A stretch of DNA of 53,771 bases from Deinococcus aquatilis DSM 23025 (GTDB lineage Bacteria; Deinococcota; Deinococci; Deinococcales; Deinococcaceae). Of the stretch, positions 27,758 to 36,282 are shown one piece after another (the first letter of the stretch is position 1; the number at the start of each line of letters is the position of its first letter). The position numbers were made by a program, and so were the translations under genes. The stretch is taken from contig NZ_KB899729.1 in NCBI RefSeq assembly GCF_000378445.1, positions 1 through 53,771 of the forward strand. The letters run 5' to 3'. Under the pieces are notes generated by a model, which saw nothing but the letters and a program-made list of their open reading frames with translations, did no database searches and had not been told where the DNA came from.

Positions 27758-29161
27758 GTGACCCACGCTGGAACCAGTGCCGTCCTCGCCGCATTCATGG
27801 CGAGCCCTCCCTTTATTCCGGATTCCGTTCTTGAGGATGCCCGCCGGAGCGTCCTCGACGGGCTCGGCTCTCTGCTCGCCGGTTCGCTGGAACCCCAAGC
27901 CCGCATCATCCAGGACCTCGTACGCGGCCTCGGACAGGCTGACGACGCCACTGTCTTTAGTGCTGGACGGGCCAGTGCCGCGGGAGCAGCTCTTGCCAAC
28001 GGCGTCGCGACGCACATCCTCGAACTCGACGACATTCACAAGGGCTCCACCATCCATGGCGCTGCGCCCATCATCCCGGCCGCCCTTGCTGTGGCCGAAC
28101 GTGAACATCAGAGCGGCGCCGCTTTTCTGCGGGCCGTCGTGCTGGGTTACGAAGCCGCGCTGCGCATCGGGGAAGCCGTCAATCCGAGCCATTACCGCCA
28201 CTGGCACCCCACCGGCACGGTCGCCACCTTTGGCGCGGCGGTTGCGGCCGGCACCCTGATGGGCCTCGACGAGCGCCAGATGCTTGACGCGCTGGGTACC
28301 GCCGGCACTCAGGCGGCTGGCCTGTGGGAATTCAATGCGAGCGGTGCCATGAGCAAAACCCTGCATCCTGGCAAGGCGGCCATGAACGGCGTGATGGCCG
28401 CGGACCTGGCCCGGCGCGGCTTCACTGGCGCACCGACCATCCTGGAGGGGCCACGCGGGTTTTTTGCGGCGACCAGCGCTGTCCACGACGCCGAGCGGGT
28501 AACCGCTGACCTGGGCCAGCGGTGGAAGGTCAGCGAGAACGGCTACAAACTGTACTCGTGCTGCGGCCACACCCACACGGCCATCGACGCGGCTCTCGCG
28601 CTGCGCCAAGCCCACGGGTGGACGGCCGAGTGGGTGCTGAACCAGGTTCGTGAAGTGCGCGTGGCCACGTACGGTCCGGGCTGGGACATCGTGAGCGAAC
28701 GCAATCCCCGCACGCCCTACCAGGCCAAATTCAGCCTGTCCTATGTGGTCAGTGCGGCCTTGCTGGAAGGCGCGGTGGGCCTGACCCAGTTCAGCGAGGA
28801 CCGTTTTGGCCCTTCCGGAGTGACGCAGGAGCTGTTGGCCCGCCTGCTGCCGCGGGTCCAACCCGCCGTCTCTGCGGAGCTGACCGCCCTGTATCCGGCG
28901 GCATGGCCTGCCCGTGTGGAAGTGGAATTGATTGACGGTCAGGTGCTGCGAGCCGGGGGTGACTTCCCCCGCGGCAATCAGGAGAACCCCGTCAGCACAG
29001 CCGAGCTGGAAGCCAAATTCCGCGCCCTCGTTGAGCCCCGCTTCAGTGAGGAAGTGAGTGAACGGGCGCTGGCGCTGGTCCGTCATATCGAAGCCCTCCC
29101 CGACCTGGCGGTGGCCAGCGCGGAACTCAACACCCTCTGCCAAGGAGCGCGACATGAGTGA
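27758..29161 (+). CDS. MmgE/PrpD family protein
   Basis: A 467-residue protein of the MmgE/PrpD family, which includes 2-methylcitrate dehydratase (PrpD), cis-aconitate decarboxylase (itaconate-forming) and uncharacterised members of itaconate-degradation operons. Family features are ANGVATHILELDDIH (substrate-site Asp/His), HWHPTGTVATFGAAVAAG and a catalytic-region CCGHTHTAIDA. I chose GTG 27758 because AAGGAG lies 6 bases upstream and the residues just before it do not resemble the family. It is the first gene of the operon and overlaps the next by 8 bases. It may hydrate, dehydrate, decarboxylate or isomerise a C5-C6 di- or tricarboxylate; which one cannot be told from sequence. Confidence 0.93.
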   Translation: MTHAGTSAVLAAFMASPPFIPDSVLEDARRSVLDGLGSLLAGSLEPQARIIQDLVRGLGQADDATVFSAGRASAAGAALANGVATHILELDDIHKGSTIHGAAPIIPAALAVAEREHQSGAAFLRAVVLGYEAALRIGEAVNPSHYRHWHPTGTVATFGAAVAAGTLMGLDERQMLDALGTAGTQAAGLWEFNASGAMSKTLHPGKAAMNGVMAADLARRGFTGAPTILEGPRGFFAATSAVHDAERVTADLGQRWKVSENGYKLYSCCGHTHTAIDAALALRQAHGWTAEWVLNQVREVRVATYGPGWDIVSERNPRTPYQAKFSLSYVVSAALLEGAVGLTQFSEDRFGPSGVTQELLARLLPRVQPAVSAELTALYPAAWPARVEVELIDGQVLRAGGDFPRGNQENPVSTAELEAKFRALVEPRFSEEVSERALALVRHIEALPDLAVASAELNTLCQGARHE

Positions 29162-29705
29162 ACCCGTCTCAACTTTTCAGAACCCCGCCGGAACATGGTC
29201 CCAGGCGGTCTATGACGTCATCAAAGCGCAGAACGTTCGGCTGGTGCCGTTTGTGCCGGATGGAGGGCACCGTGGCCTGATCGAGCACTGTCAGGCCGAT
29301 CCGGACATGCGCGCTGTGACCCTCACCACCGAGGAAGAAGGCGTCGCGCTGGCAGCCGGTGCCTGGGTGGGCGGCGTGCGGTCCGTGCTGCTCATGCAGT
29401 CGAGCGGCGTTGGCAACTGTATCAACATGCTCTCACTCCTCAAGACCTGCCAGATGCCCCTCGTCACCCTGGTCACGATGCGCGGCGAGTGGGGAGAATT
29501 CAATCCCTGGCAAGTCCCCATGGGTCAGGCCACTCCGGACGTGCTGCGGGCCATGGGCGTTCTGGTCCAGCGGGTGGATGATCCGGAGCTCCTGCCTGGG
29601 GAGGTGGACGCTGCCCTGCGGCTGGCGTACAGCACCTACAGTCCGGTCGCGGTGCTGCTCTCGCAAAAGCTGCTGGGCGCCAAGAAGTTCGGAGGGAGCA
29701 AATGA
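29154..29705 (+). CDS. TPP-dependent decarboxylase, alpha subunit (ComD-like)
   Basis: A 183-residue protein equal to the TPP-binding N-terminal (PYR) half of the split decarboxylases such as sulfopyruvate decarboxylase ComD or phosphonopyruvate decarboxylase. It shows VPDGGHRGLIE, the TPP-activating Glu in TTEEEGVALAAGAW, and LVTMRGEWGEFNPWQVPMG. With the beta subunit it should decarboxylate a 2-oxo acid to an aldehyde. AAGGAGCG precedes ATG 29154, which overlaps the upstream gene. The presence of an aldehyde dehydrogenase downstream fits an aldehyde product. No coenzyme M or phosphonate genes are nearby, so the substrate is probably neither sulfopyruvate nor phosphonopyruvate. Confidence 0.9.
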   Translation: MSEPVSTFQNPAGTWSQAVYDVIKAQNVRLVPFVPDGGHRGLIEHCQADPDMRAVTLTTEEEGVALAAGAWVGGVRSVLLMQSSGVGNCINMLSLLKTCQMPLVTLVTMRGEWGEFNPWQVPMGQATPDVLRAMGVLVQRVDDPELLPGEVDAALRLAYSTYSPVAVLLSQKLLGAKKFGGSK

Positions 29706-30295
29706 ACGCGTCCCGACTGGAACGCCGGGCGGTCATGGCACAGCTGCTCGAGGAGCGCGGAGGCCTGCTGGTCGTCACCGGCCTGGGGGCCACGGCCTGG
29801 GACCTCGCTTCACTGTCCGACAGCCCGCACGACTTCCCGTTGTGGGGCGCGATGGGCGGCGCAGCCATGTTCGGCCTGGGGTTGGCCCTCGCCCAACCGG
29901 ACCGGCGGGTCGTGGTCTTCACAGGGGACGGTGAGATGCTGATGGGCCTCGGCGCACTGTCGACCATCGCCACCACGCGACCTTCCAACCTGAGTGTGGT
30001 CGTGCTGGACAACGAACGCTACGGGGAGACTGGCTCCCAGCGCACCCACACTGCGGCCGGAGTGGACCTTGCCGCTGTGGCACGCGCCTGCGGGTTCGAG
30101 CGGACCACAACCGTCCGGGAGGCGAGCGACATTCCGGCCTTGCGGGCCGACCTGCACGCCGGTGGAAATCCCCTGCTGGCTGTGGTGAAAGTGGCGCTCA
30201 CGGCGGACCCCATGACCCTCCCGCCCCGGGACGGCACCTACCTGAAAAACCGCATGCGGGCCGCGCTGCTGGGCCCAACGGCGATCTACGAGTGA
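29702..30295 (+). CDS. TPP-dependent decarboxylase, beta subunit (ComE-like)
   Basis: A 197-residue protein equal to the PP half of the split TPP decarboxylase. The Mg-diphosphate motif GDGEMLMGLGALSTI ends about 28 residues later at LDNERYGETG, the classical GDG...N signature. It overlaps the alpha gene by 4 bases (ATGA), so the subunits are probably made in equal amounts. Together they form an alpha-beta active site that decarboxylates a 2-oxo acid. Within this operon the logical input is a 2-oxo diacid made by an amine oxidase (38668) and the output an aldehyde for the dehydrogenase at 34798 (inference). Confidence 0.92.
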   Translation: MNASRLERRAVMAQLLEERGGLLVVTGLGATAWDLASLSDSPHDFPLWGAMGGAAMFGLGLALAQPDRRVVVFTGDGEMLMGLGALSTIATTRPSNLSVVVLDNERYGETGSQRTHTAAGVDLAAVARACGFERTTTVREASDIPALRADLHAGGNPLLAVVKVALTADPMTLPPRDGTYLKNRMRAALLGPTAIYE

Positions 30296-30302
30296 GGGGA
30301 AA

Positions 30303-31106
30303 ATGTTCGTCGACCTGAATGCCGACGTGGGCGAAAGCTTTGGAGCGTGGACGCTCGGGCAAGACGAGGCGCTTTTCCCCTTCCTGTCTTCTGCCAACGT
30401 GGCCTGCGGCGTTCATGCCGGGGATCCCGTCACTATGCACGCCACCCTCAAGCTAGCCCGGCAGTTCAACGTGGGGGTCGGGGCTCACCCCGGCTTCCCC
30501 GACCGAGTCGGGTTCGGGCGGCGCATTCTGGAGACGAGCCCCGAGGAGGTCTACGCAGACGTGCTGTATCAGGTGTCCGCCCTGGCGGGCATGGCGGCCT
30601 CACTGGGCGTGCCCCTCCGGCACGTGAAGGCGCACGGCGCCCTCTCCACCCGCGCCTGGACCCATGCCCCAACCGCCCAAGCCATTGCTCAGGCCGTGCA
30701 CGACGTGCATCCCACTCTTCCCCTCTTGGTGCTGCCCACCACCTTGCTGGAGACCGAAGCGCGGAAGTTGAGCGTCCCCGTCGTGCTGGAACTCTTCCCG
30801 GAGCGGGCGTACCTGCATGACGGGCGCCTGGCCCCGCGGAGCCTGCCGGGTTCCAGCATCCACGACCCGCACGAGGCGGCCTCCCGCGCCGTCACGATGG
30901 TGAAGGAAGGGCGGATTCAGACCCTGGACGGCGGCTTCTTCACGTTCAAGGCAGACACCTTATGCATTCACGGCGACAACCCCAACGCCGTAGAGATCGC
31001 CCGCACCATCCGCGCTGCCCTGGAGGCAGAAGGGATCGAAATTCGGGCCTTTGCCGTTCCCCCCTGTTCCCCCCTGAGGTATCTGCATGACCCTGACCTA
31101 TCCTGA
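30303..31106 (+). CDS. pxpA: LamB/YcsF family, 5-oxoprolinase subunit PxpA-like
   Basis: A 267-residue protein of the LamB/YcsF family. It shows VDLNADVGESFGAW, SANVACGVHAGDP, GVGAHPGFPDRVGFGRR and LCIHGDNP. PxpA with PxpB and PxpC forms the ATP-dependent 5-oxoprolinase that opens pyroglutamate to glutamate. Two usually firm motifs differ: KPHGALYN of typical PxpA reads KAHGALST, and the ERGY/GA segment reads ERAY...LPGSSIHDP. This suggests a changed substrate. PxpB and PxpC are fused in the same operon at 36283, so the full complex is encoded here. GAGGGG stands before ATG. It overlaps the next gene by 20 bases. Confidence 0.9.
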   Translation: MFVDLNADVGESFGAWTLGQDEALFPFLSSANVACGVHAGDPVTMHATLKLARQFNVGVGAHPGFPDRVGFGRRILETSPEEVYADVLYQVSALAGMAASLGVPLRHVKAHGALSTRAWTHAPTAQAIAQAVHDVHPTLPLLVLPTTLLETEARKLSVPVVLELFPERAYLHDGRLAPRSLPGSSIHDPHEAASRAVTMVKEGRIQTLDGGFFTFKADTLCIHGDNPNAVEIARTIRAALEAEGIEIRAFAVPPCSPLRYLHDPDLS

Positions 31107-32235
31107 ACTCCGCGAACCGGTCCGTGATCTCTGCGCCCGCTTCGACACCCAGTACTGGCTGGACGCTGAACGCGCCGGCTATCCCGAAGCGTTCGTCGAC
31201 GCCCTGACCCAGGCTGGCTGGCTCGCGGCCCTGATTCCCGAGGAGTACGGCGGCGCAGGCCTGGGCCTGACCGAAGCCAGCGTCATCCTTGAGGAAATCA
31301 ACCGCTCCGGTGCGAATTCCGGTGCCTGCCACGCCCAGATGTACATCATGGGCACCCTGCTGCGCCACGGATCACAGGAGCAGAAAGCGCATTACCTGCC
31401 CCGCATCGCCAGCGGAGAACTGCGCCTCCAGTCCTTCGGGGTGACCGAACCCACCACTGGTTCCGATACCACCCGGCTCAAGACCACCGCAGTGCGCCGG
31501 GATGACACCTACGTGATCAACGGGCAGAAGGTCTGGACCTCCCGCCTTCAGCATTCCGACCTGTTGCTGCTGCTGGCCCGGACCACGCCCCTGGCGGACG
31601 TCCGCAAGAAAACAGAAGGCCTGTCCACCTTCCTGGTCGACCTCAGTACCATCGACCGCAGCCGCATGACTGTGCGCCCCATCCAGAACATGGTGGGGCA
31701 CGAGACCAACGAAGTGTTCTTTGATGACCTGGAAATCCCAGCCAGCAGTCTGGTCGGGCAGGAAGGGCAGGGATTCCGGTACGTGCTTGACGGCATGAAC
31801 GCCGAGCGGATCCTGATTGCGGCAGAGTGCGTGGGGGACGGCTACTGGTTTACCGAGCGGTCCAGCCGCTACGCCAGCGAGCGAGTGGTGTTCGACCGAC
31901 CCATCGGGCAGAACCAGGGAGTCCAATTTCCGATTGCCCGCGCTTACGTGAATGTGCGTGCAGCTGACCTGATGCGGTATGAGGCTGCTGCCCTGTTCGA
32001 TGCGGGGCAACCCTGCGGCGCCGAAGCCAACATGGCCAAGCTGCTGGCTGCAGACGCGTCCTGGGAGGCCGCCAACGCCTGTCTCCAGACGCACGGGGGC
32101 TTTGGCTTCGCCGCTGAGTACGATGTGGAACGCAAGTTTCGCGAAACGCGGCTCTATCAAGTCGCGCCGATCAGCACCAACCTGATCTTGTCGTTTGTCG
32201 GCGAGAAGGTGCTAGGTATGCCGAGGTCGTACTAG
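31087..32235 (+). CDS. Acyl-CoA dehydrogenase
   Basis: A 382-residue FAD flavoprotein with the N-terminal helical, middle beta (SFGVTEPTTGSDTTRLKTTA, INGQKVWTS) and C-terminal helical domains of the family. The usual C-terminal catalytic Glu loop (YEGT) reads YQVAPIST and lacks Glu. Instead a Glu in MNAERILIA on helix G matches the base position of isovaleryl- and long-chain acyl-CoA dehydrogenases. This favours a branched substrate. In this operon methylsuccinyl-CoA or a related C5 diacid CoA ester is plausible (inference). GAGGT precedes ATG 31087 by 7 bases. The gene ends in TAG and the next ATG follows directly. Confidence 0.93.
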   Translation: MTLTYPELREPVRDLCARFDTQYWLDAERAGYPEAFVDALTQAGWLAALIPEEYGGAGLGLTEASVILEEINRSGANSGACHAQMYIMGTLLRHGSQEQKAHYLPRIASGELRLQSFGVTEPTTGSDTTRLKTTAVRRDDTYVINGQKVWTSRLQHSDLLLLLARTTPLADVRKKTEGLSTFLVDLSTIDRSRMTVRPIQNMVGHETNEVFFDDLEIPASSLVGQEGQGFRYVLDGMNAERILIAAECVGDGYWFTERSSRYASERVVFDRPIGQNQGVQFPIARAYVNVRAADLMRYEAAALFDAGQPCGAEANMAKLLAADASWEAANACLQTHGGFGFAAEYDVERKFRETRLYQVAPISTNLILSFVGEKVLGMPRSY

Positions 32236-33375
32236 ATGCTGCCCCTGGAAGGTCTGCGGGTGGTCGCGCTGGAGCAGGCGGTCGCCGGGCCGTTCTGCTC
32301 GCGCCAGCTGGCGGATCTGGGGGCAGATGTCATCAAGGTGGAGCGCCCGGGCGAGGGAGACCTGGCGCGAGGTTATGACGGTGCACTTGGTGGAGTCTCG
32401 GCGTACTTTGCCTGGCTCAACCGGGGCAAGCGCAGCGTGGTACTGGATCTGAAGAGTCCGGATGGAGCGGCGACCCTGGAGAAATTGCTGGCCAGCGCAG
32501 ACGTGTTTGTGCACAATCTTCTGCCTGGGGCGGTCGAGCGTCTGGGCTTCGGATGGGATACGGTCCGCGAGCGCTTCCCGCGCCTGATCTGGGTGTCCAT
32601 CTCTGGCTACGGCCTGTCCGGTCCATACGCACACAAAAAAGCCTACGACATGCTGATTCAGGCCGAGGCGGGGGTGATCGCCCTGACCGGCAGCGTGGAG
32701 GAGGCCGCCAAGGTTGGCATCTCGGTGGCGGATATCGCCAGCGGGCTGTACGCCCACTCCAGCATTCTCGCAGCCCTGCTGGTTCGTGGACGCACCGGGC
32801 GGGGGGAGCGCATCGAGATCTCCATGTTTGAGACCCTGACCGAATGGATGATGCCGCCCATGTACAGCCTGATCGGGCAGGGGCGTGCGCCAGGCCGCGC
32901 GGGATTGCGGCACAACATGATCGTGCCGTACGGCGCTTACCGCTGTGCAGACGGTCAGGTCATGTTCGCCGTCCAGAACGAGCGTGAATGGGTGAGCTTC
33001 TGCGCCGACGTCCTGGAGCGCCCTGATCTGACCCACGATGAACGGTTCGCGACCAATGCCCAGCGACTCGCGCACCGCGCCCCTCTGGAAGACACCATCG
33101 AAGCGGCCTTCGCGGGCCTGACCCGGGATGGGGTGAGTGCTCGTCTGGAACAGGCTGGGATTGCCAGCGCCCGGGTCAATAGCGTGCAGGAGGTGGTGAA
33201 CCACCCGCAGTTGCAGGAGCGTCAGCGCTGGACGCAGGTGCAGACACCTGCGGGCACCATCCCGGCCCTGATTCCACCTCACAACCTTGGAAGTGAGCCC
33301 CCACGCATGGGCCGTGTCCCTGCTCTAGGAGAGCACACCGCCGAGGTTCTGGCCGAACTGGAGCGTGCGCCATGA
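32236..33375 (+). CDS. CaiB/BaiF (family III) CoA-transferase
   Basis: A 379-residue member of the family III CoA-transferases. It shows LEQAVAGPFCSRQLADLGAD at the start, KRSVVLDLKSPDG, and the catalytic Asp in VGISVADIASGLYAH near residue 163. Known role: moves CoA between carboxylates, for example from succinyl-CoA to a dicarboxylate. It lies between an acyl-CoA dehydrogenase and a CitE-type lyase, as the itaconate CoA-transferase does in Pseudomonas. It should activate the C5 dicarboxylate for the later steps. The start abuts the previous stop and the end overlaps the lyase by 4 bases. Confidence 0.93.
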   Translation: MLPLEGLRVVALEQAVAGPFCSRQLADLGADVIKVERPGEGDLARGYDGALGGVSAYFAWLNRGKRSVVLDLKSPDGAATLEKLLASADVFVHNLLPGAVERLGFGWDTVRERFPRLIWVSISGYGLSGPYAHKKAYDMLIQAEAGVIALTGSVEEAAKVGISVADIASGLYAHSSILAALLVRGRTGRGERIEISMFETLTEWMMPPMYSLIGQGRAPGRAGLRHNMIVPYGAYRCADGQVMFAVQNEREWVSFCADVLERPDLTHDERFATNAQRLAHRAPLEDTIEAAFAGLTRDGVSARLEQAGIASARVNSVQEVVNHPQLQERQRWTQVQTPAGTIPALIPPHNLGSEPPRMGRVPALGEHTAEVLAELERAP

Positions 33376-34295
33376 TTCCCGCACGACTGGAACGCAGCCA
33401 GCTGTACGTCCCTGCCCACCGCTGGCACATGATTGAGAAGGCCGTGACGAGCCCAGCAGACGCGGTCGTGCTGGACCTTGAAGATGCTGTGCCACTGGAG
33501 GAAAAGATCACCGCCCGGGCGAACGTCATCCGTGCCCTGACCGAGCTGGAGTTTGGAGGGAGGCTGCGGGTGGTGCGCATGAACGGCCTGGATACCCCCT
33601 TCGCCTACCGCGACCTGATCGAGGTGATGGAGGCTGCCGGTGAGAGACTGGATCTCCTCATGCTGCCCAAGGCAAACGCTGCCCGGGACGTGCAGTTCGT
33701 CGAAACCTTGCTGACGCAGGTGGAAGCTGCTCAGGGCTCCCCGCAGGCCACCGGCGTTGAAGTTCAGATTGAAACGGCTGCTGGTGTCCTGAACGTCCGC
33801 GAGATTGCCGCGGCCTCTCCCCGTCTCGAAGCCCTGATCTTCGGGCCGGGCGACTTCGCGGCGAGTGCTCAAATGCCCATCGAACACATCGGAGAACGCG
33901 GCGCTTACGACGCTGATTATCCCGGTGACCGCTGGCACCACGCCATGCAGTCGATCGTCCTGGCCGCCCACGCCCACGGGCTGCGCTGCCTGGACGGCCC
34001 TTACGCTCCGCTGGACAACCCGGACGGCCTGGCCCGCATGACCCGTATTGCGCGCGGGCTGGGGTTCGACGGCAAGCAGTGCATCCATCCCAGGCAACTG
34101 GACGTGGTGAACGCTGCCTTTTCTCAGCGGCCAGAGGAGGTGGCGCACGCTCAGGCGGTGGTCGCGGCACTGCGCGAAGCCGAGGAAACAGGCCGCGGCG
34201 CCGTCAGCCTGGAAGGCCGAATGGTAGACGCCGCAAACATCCGCATGGCGCAGGTGACCCTGCACCGTTACGCTCAGGAAAGGAGAATCCTGTGA
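33372..34295 (+). CDS. HpcH/HpaI aldolase / citrate-lyase (CitE)-type lyase
   Basis: A 307-residue TIM-barrel lyase. It shows LYVPAHRWHMIEKA, the metal-site region DAVVLDLEDAVP, VQIETAAGVLNVREIAA, FGPGDFAAS and KQCIHPRQLDVVNAAF. The family includes CitE, malyl-CoA/beta-methylmalyl-CoA lyases and (S)-citramalyl-CoA lyase. Given the neighbouring CoA-transferase and hydratase, splitting citramalyl-CoA to acetyl-CoA and pyruvate is the best guess; methylmalyl-CoA to propionyl-CoA and glyoxylate is the alternative. Coupled to its neighbours by 4-base overlaps at both ends. Confidence 0.92.
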   Translation: MIPARLERSQLYVPAHRWHMIEKAVTSPADAVVLDLEDAVPLEEKITARANVIRALTELEFGGRLRVVRMNGLDTPFAYRDLIEVMEAAGERLDLLMLPKANAARDVQFVETLLTQVEAAQGSPQATGVEVQIETAAGVLNVREIAAASPRLEALIFGPGDFAASAQMPIEHIGERGAYDADYPGDRWHHAMQSIVLAAHAHGLRCLDGPYAPLDNPDGLARMTRIARGLGFDGKQCIHPRQLDVVNAAFSQRPEEVAHAQAVVAALREAEETGRGAVSLEGRMVDAANIRMAQVTLHRYAQERRIL

Positions 34296-34801
34296 CCACC
34301 CCCGGCAGCAGCAGCAGCGGTCGCTGCTTCGAGGACTTCGAGCCCGGCCAGGTCATTGAGCATCCCCTCGGCCGGACGGTGACCCAGAACGACAATATCT
34401 GGTTCACCCTCCTGACCAACAACACCAACCCCATCCACTTCGACGCACATTACGCCGCGCACACAGAGTTCGGGCGGCCCCTGGTCAACAGCGCGTTCAC
34501 CATCGCCCTCGTCACGGGTCTGTCGGTCTCAGACATGTCACAAAATGCCGTGAACCTCGGCTGGGACGAAGTGCGCCTCCCGCACCCGCTGTTTGAGGGA
34601 GACACAGTGTATGCCCGCAGCGAGGTGCTGTCGTTGCGTGAGTCCCGCTCACGGCCCCACCAGGGGGTGCTGACGTTCAAGACCTCCGGGTACAACCAGC
34701 ACGGCACGGTCGTCTTGGAGTTCAAACGCACTGTTCTGGTGTACCGGCGCGGTCAGGTGCCCAGCGTGACCTCGAGGCCCAGCATGAAGGAGGCCCCATG
34801 A
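34292..34801 (+). CDS. MaoC-like (R)-hydratase
   Basis: A 169-residue hot-dog-fold protein of the MaoC dehydratase family. RCFEDFEPGQVIEHPLGRTV leads to TQNDNIWFTLLTNNTNPIHF, which contains the hydratase motif with its Asn/Asp and His, then FGRPLVNSAFT. It is close in design to mesaconyl-CoA and itaconyl-CoA hydratases. It should add water to an unsaturated C5 diacid CoA ester to make the substrate of the adjacent lyase. GTG 34292 is the start: AAAGGAG lies 6 bases upstream, and a longer frame reaching back lies inside the lyase gene. It overlaps both neighbours by 4 bases. Confidence 0.92.
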   Translation: MTTPGSSSSGRCFEDFEPGQVIEHPLGRTVTQNDNIWFTLLTNNTNPIHFDAHYAAHTEFGRPLVNSAFTIALVTGLSVSDMSQNAVNLGWDEVRLPHPLFEGDTVYARSEVLSLRESRSRPHQGVLTFKTSGYNQHGTVVLEFKRTVLVYRRGQVPSVTSRPSMKEAP

Positions 34802-36279
34802 CCCTGCCCGAGTACCCGCTGTACATTGGCGGCCAGTTCGTTCCCGCTCAGTCCGGCGCATTGGTCGACACCGTCAATCCCTACACCGGGAAGGCCTGGG
34901 CACGCGTCCCGGAGGCTGGGGCGGAAGATGTGGATACCGCCGTGCGCGCGGCCCGCACCGCACTGGACGACGGTCCCTGGAGCCGCCTGACCGGGCGGCA
35001 ACGGTCAAAATTGATCCACGGGCTCGCCCAGATTCTGGAACGTGACGCCGACCTGCTGGGAGAGATCGAGACGCGGGATAACGGCAAGCTGCTGCGGGAA
35101 ATGCAGGGTCAGTGCCGGATGCTGCCCGAGTGGTACGAATACTACGCGGGAGCGGCCGACAAACTGCATGGTGAGACGATCCCCAGCGACAAACCGAACT
35201 ATTTCATCTACACCCGCCGCGAGCCCGTCGGCGTGGTGGCCGCGATCGTGCCTTGGAACTCCCCACTGCTGCTGCTCACCTGGAAGTTGGCTCCGCTGCT
35301 CGCGGCAGGCTGCACAGTGGTGGTCAAACCTGCGGACCAGACGCCGGTGTCGGCGCTGGAATTCGCCCGGCGGGTGGAGGAGGCCGGGTTTCCACCGGGC
35401 GTGTTCAACGTGGTGACCGGCGGCGCGGCTGTGGGCGCGGCTCTGGTGGCGCACCCAGGCGTGGACAAGGTGGCCTTCACTGGCAGCACCGAGGTGGGCA
35501 TCAAGGTCGGGCAGGCTGCAATGGGGCACCTGGCCAAGGTCAGTCTTGAATTGGGGGGGAAGAGCCCCAACATTGTCTTTGAGGACGCCGACCTGGATGC
35601 TGCAGCCAACGGCGTGATCGCGGGGATCTTTGCGGCGGGCGGTCAGACCTGCATCGCCGGATCTCGGTTGCTGGTCCATGACTCCATCCACGATGAGTTG
35701 GTGTCGCGTGTGGTGAAACGGGCGCAAACCATCAAGCTGGGGGATCCGCTTGATCCGGCGACCGAGATGGGCCCCGTGGCCTTCCGGGCGCATCTGGACA
35801 ACATTCTGCGCCGCTGTGAGGCTGGAGAGCAGGAAGGCGCGACGTTGGTGACGGGTGGACGGCGTGCCTCGGGCGGTGACCTGGACGCCGGGTTCTTCGT
35901 GGAGCCAACGATTTTCACTGATGTTGACAGCCGCATGAGTCTGGCCGCTGAGGAGATCTTCGGTCCAGTGCTGTCCGTGCTGACCTTCAGAGATGAGGCC
36001 GAAGCGGTGCAACTGGCGAATGACTCCCGCTACGGACTGGCCGCAGGTGTCTGGACCCGAGATGTTCAACGTGCCCACCGTGCGGCACACGCTATCAAGG
36101 CTGGCACCGTCTGGGTCAACGCCTACCGCGCCGTGAGTTACAACGCACCGTTCGGAGGGTTCAAGCACAGTGGCATCGGCCGGGAGAATTCTCTGGAAGC
36201 GGTACACGAATACCTCGACACGAAGACCGTCTGGGTGGAGCTGAGCGGCAGCACCCGCGATCCGTTCACGATCGGCTGA
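34798..36279 (+). CDS. NAD(P)-dependent aldehyde dehydrogenase
   Basis: A 493-residue enzyme of the ALDH superfamily. It shows the Asn region VPWNSPLLLLTWKLAP, FTGSTEVG for the cofactor, catalytic Glu in LELGGKSPN, catalytic Cys in GGQTCIAGSRL, and the end motif PFGGFKHSGIGREN. It oxidises an aldehyde to the acid with NAD(P). In the operon it can take the aldehyde released by the TPP decarboxylase, for instance a (methyl)succinate-semialdehyde-type compound, and give the dicarboxylate for CoA transfer (inference). ATG overlaps the hydratase stop by 4 bases. Confidence 0.95.
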   Translation: MTLPEYPLYIGGQFVPAQSGALVDTVNPYTGKAWARVPEAGAEDVDTAVRAARTALDDGPWSRLTGRQRSKLIHGLAQILERDADLLGEIETRDNGKLLREMQGQCRMLPEWYEYYAGAADKLHGETIPSDKPNYFIYTRREPVGVVAAIVPWNSPLLLLTWKLAPLLAAGCTVVVKPADQTPVSALEFARRVEEAGFPPGVFNVVTGGAAVGAALVAHPGVDKVAFTGSTEVGIKVGQAAMGHLAKVSLELGGKSPNIVFEDADLDAAANGVIAGIFAAGGQTCIAGSRLLVHDSIHDELVSRVVKRAQTIKLGDPLDPATEMGPVAFRAHLDNILRRCEAGEQEGATLVTGGRRASGGDLDAGFFVEPTIFTDVDSRMSLAAEEIFGPVLSVLTFRDEAEAVQLANDSRYGLAAGVWTRDVQRAHRAAHAIKAGTVWVNAYRAVSYNAPFGGFKHSGIGRENSLEAVHEYLDTKTVWVELSGSTRDPFTIG

Positions 36280-36282
36280 CCC

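Noticed and set aside
27530..29155. 541-codon minus-strand frame
   Set aside because: Antisense to the MmgE/PrpD gene; His/Gln/Arg-rich without motifs.
29154..30295. Sulfopyruvate or phosphonopyruvate pathway
   Set aside because: The two TPP subunits resemble ComD/ComE, but no coenzyme M, sulfonate or phosphonate genes are present in the operon.
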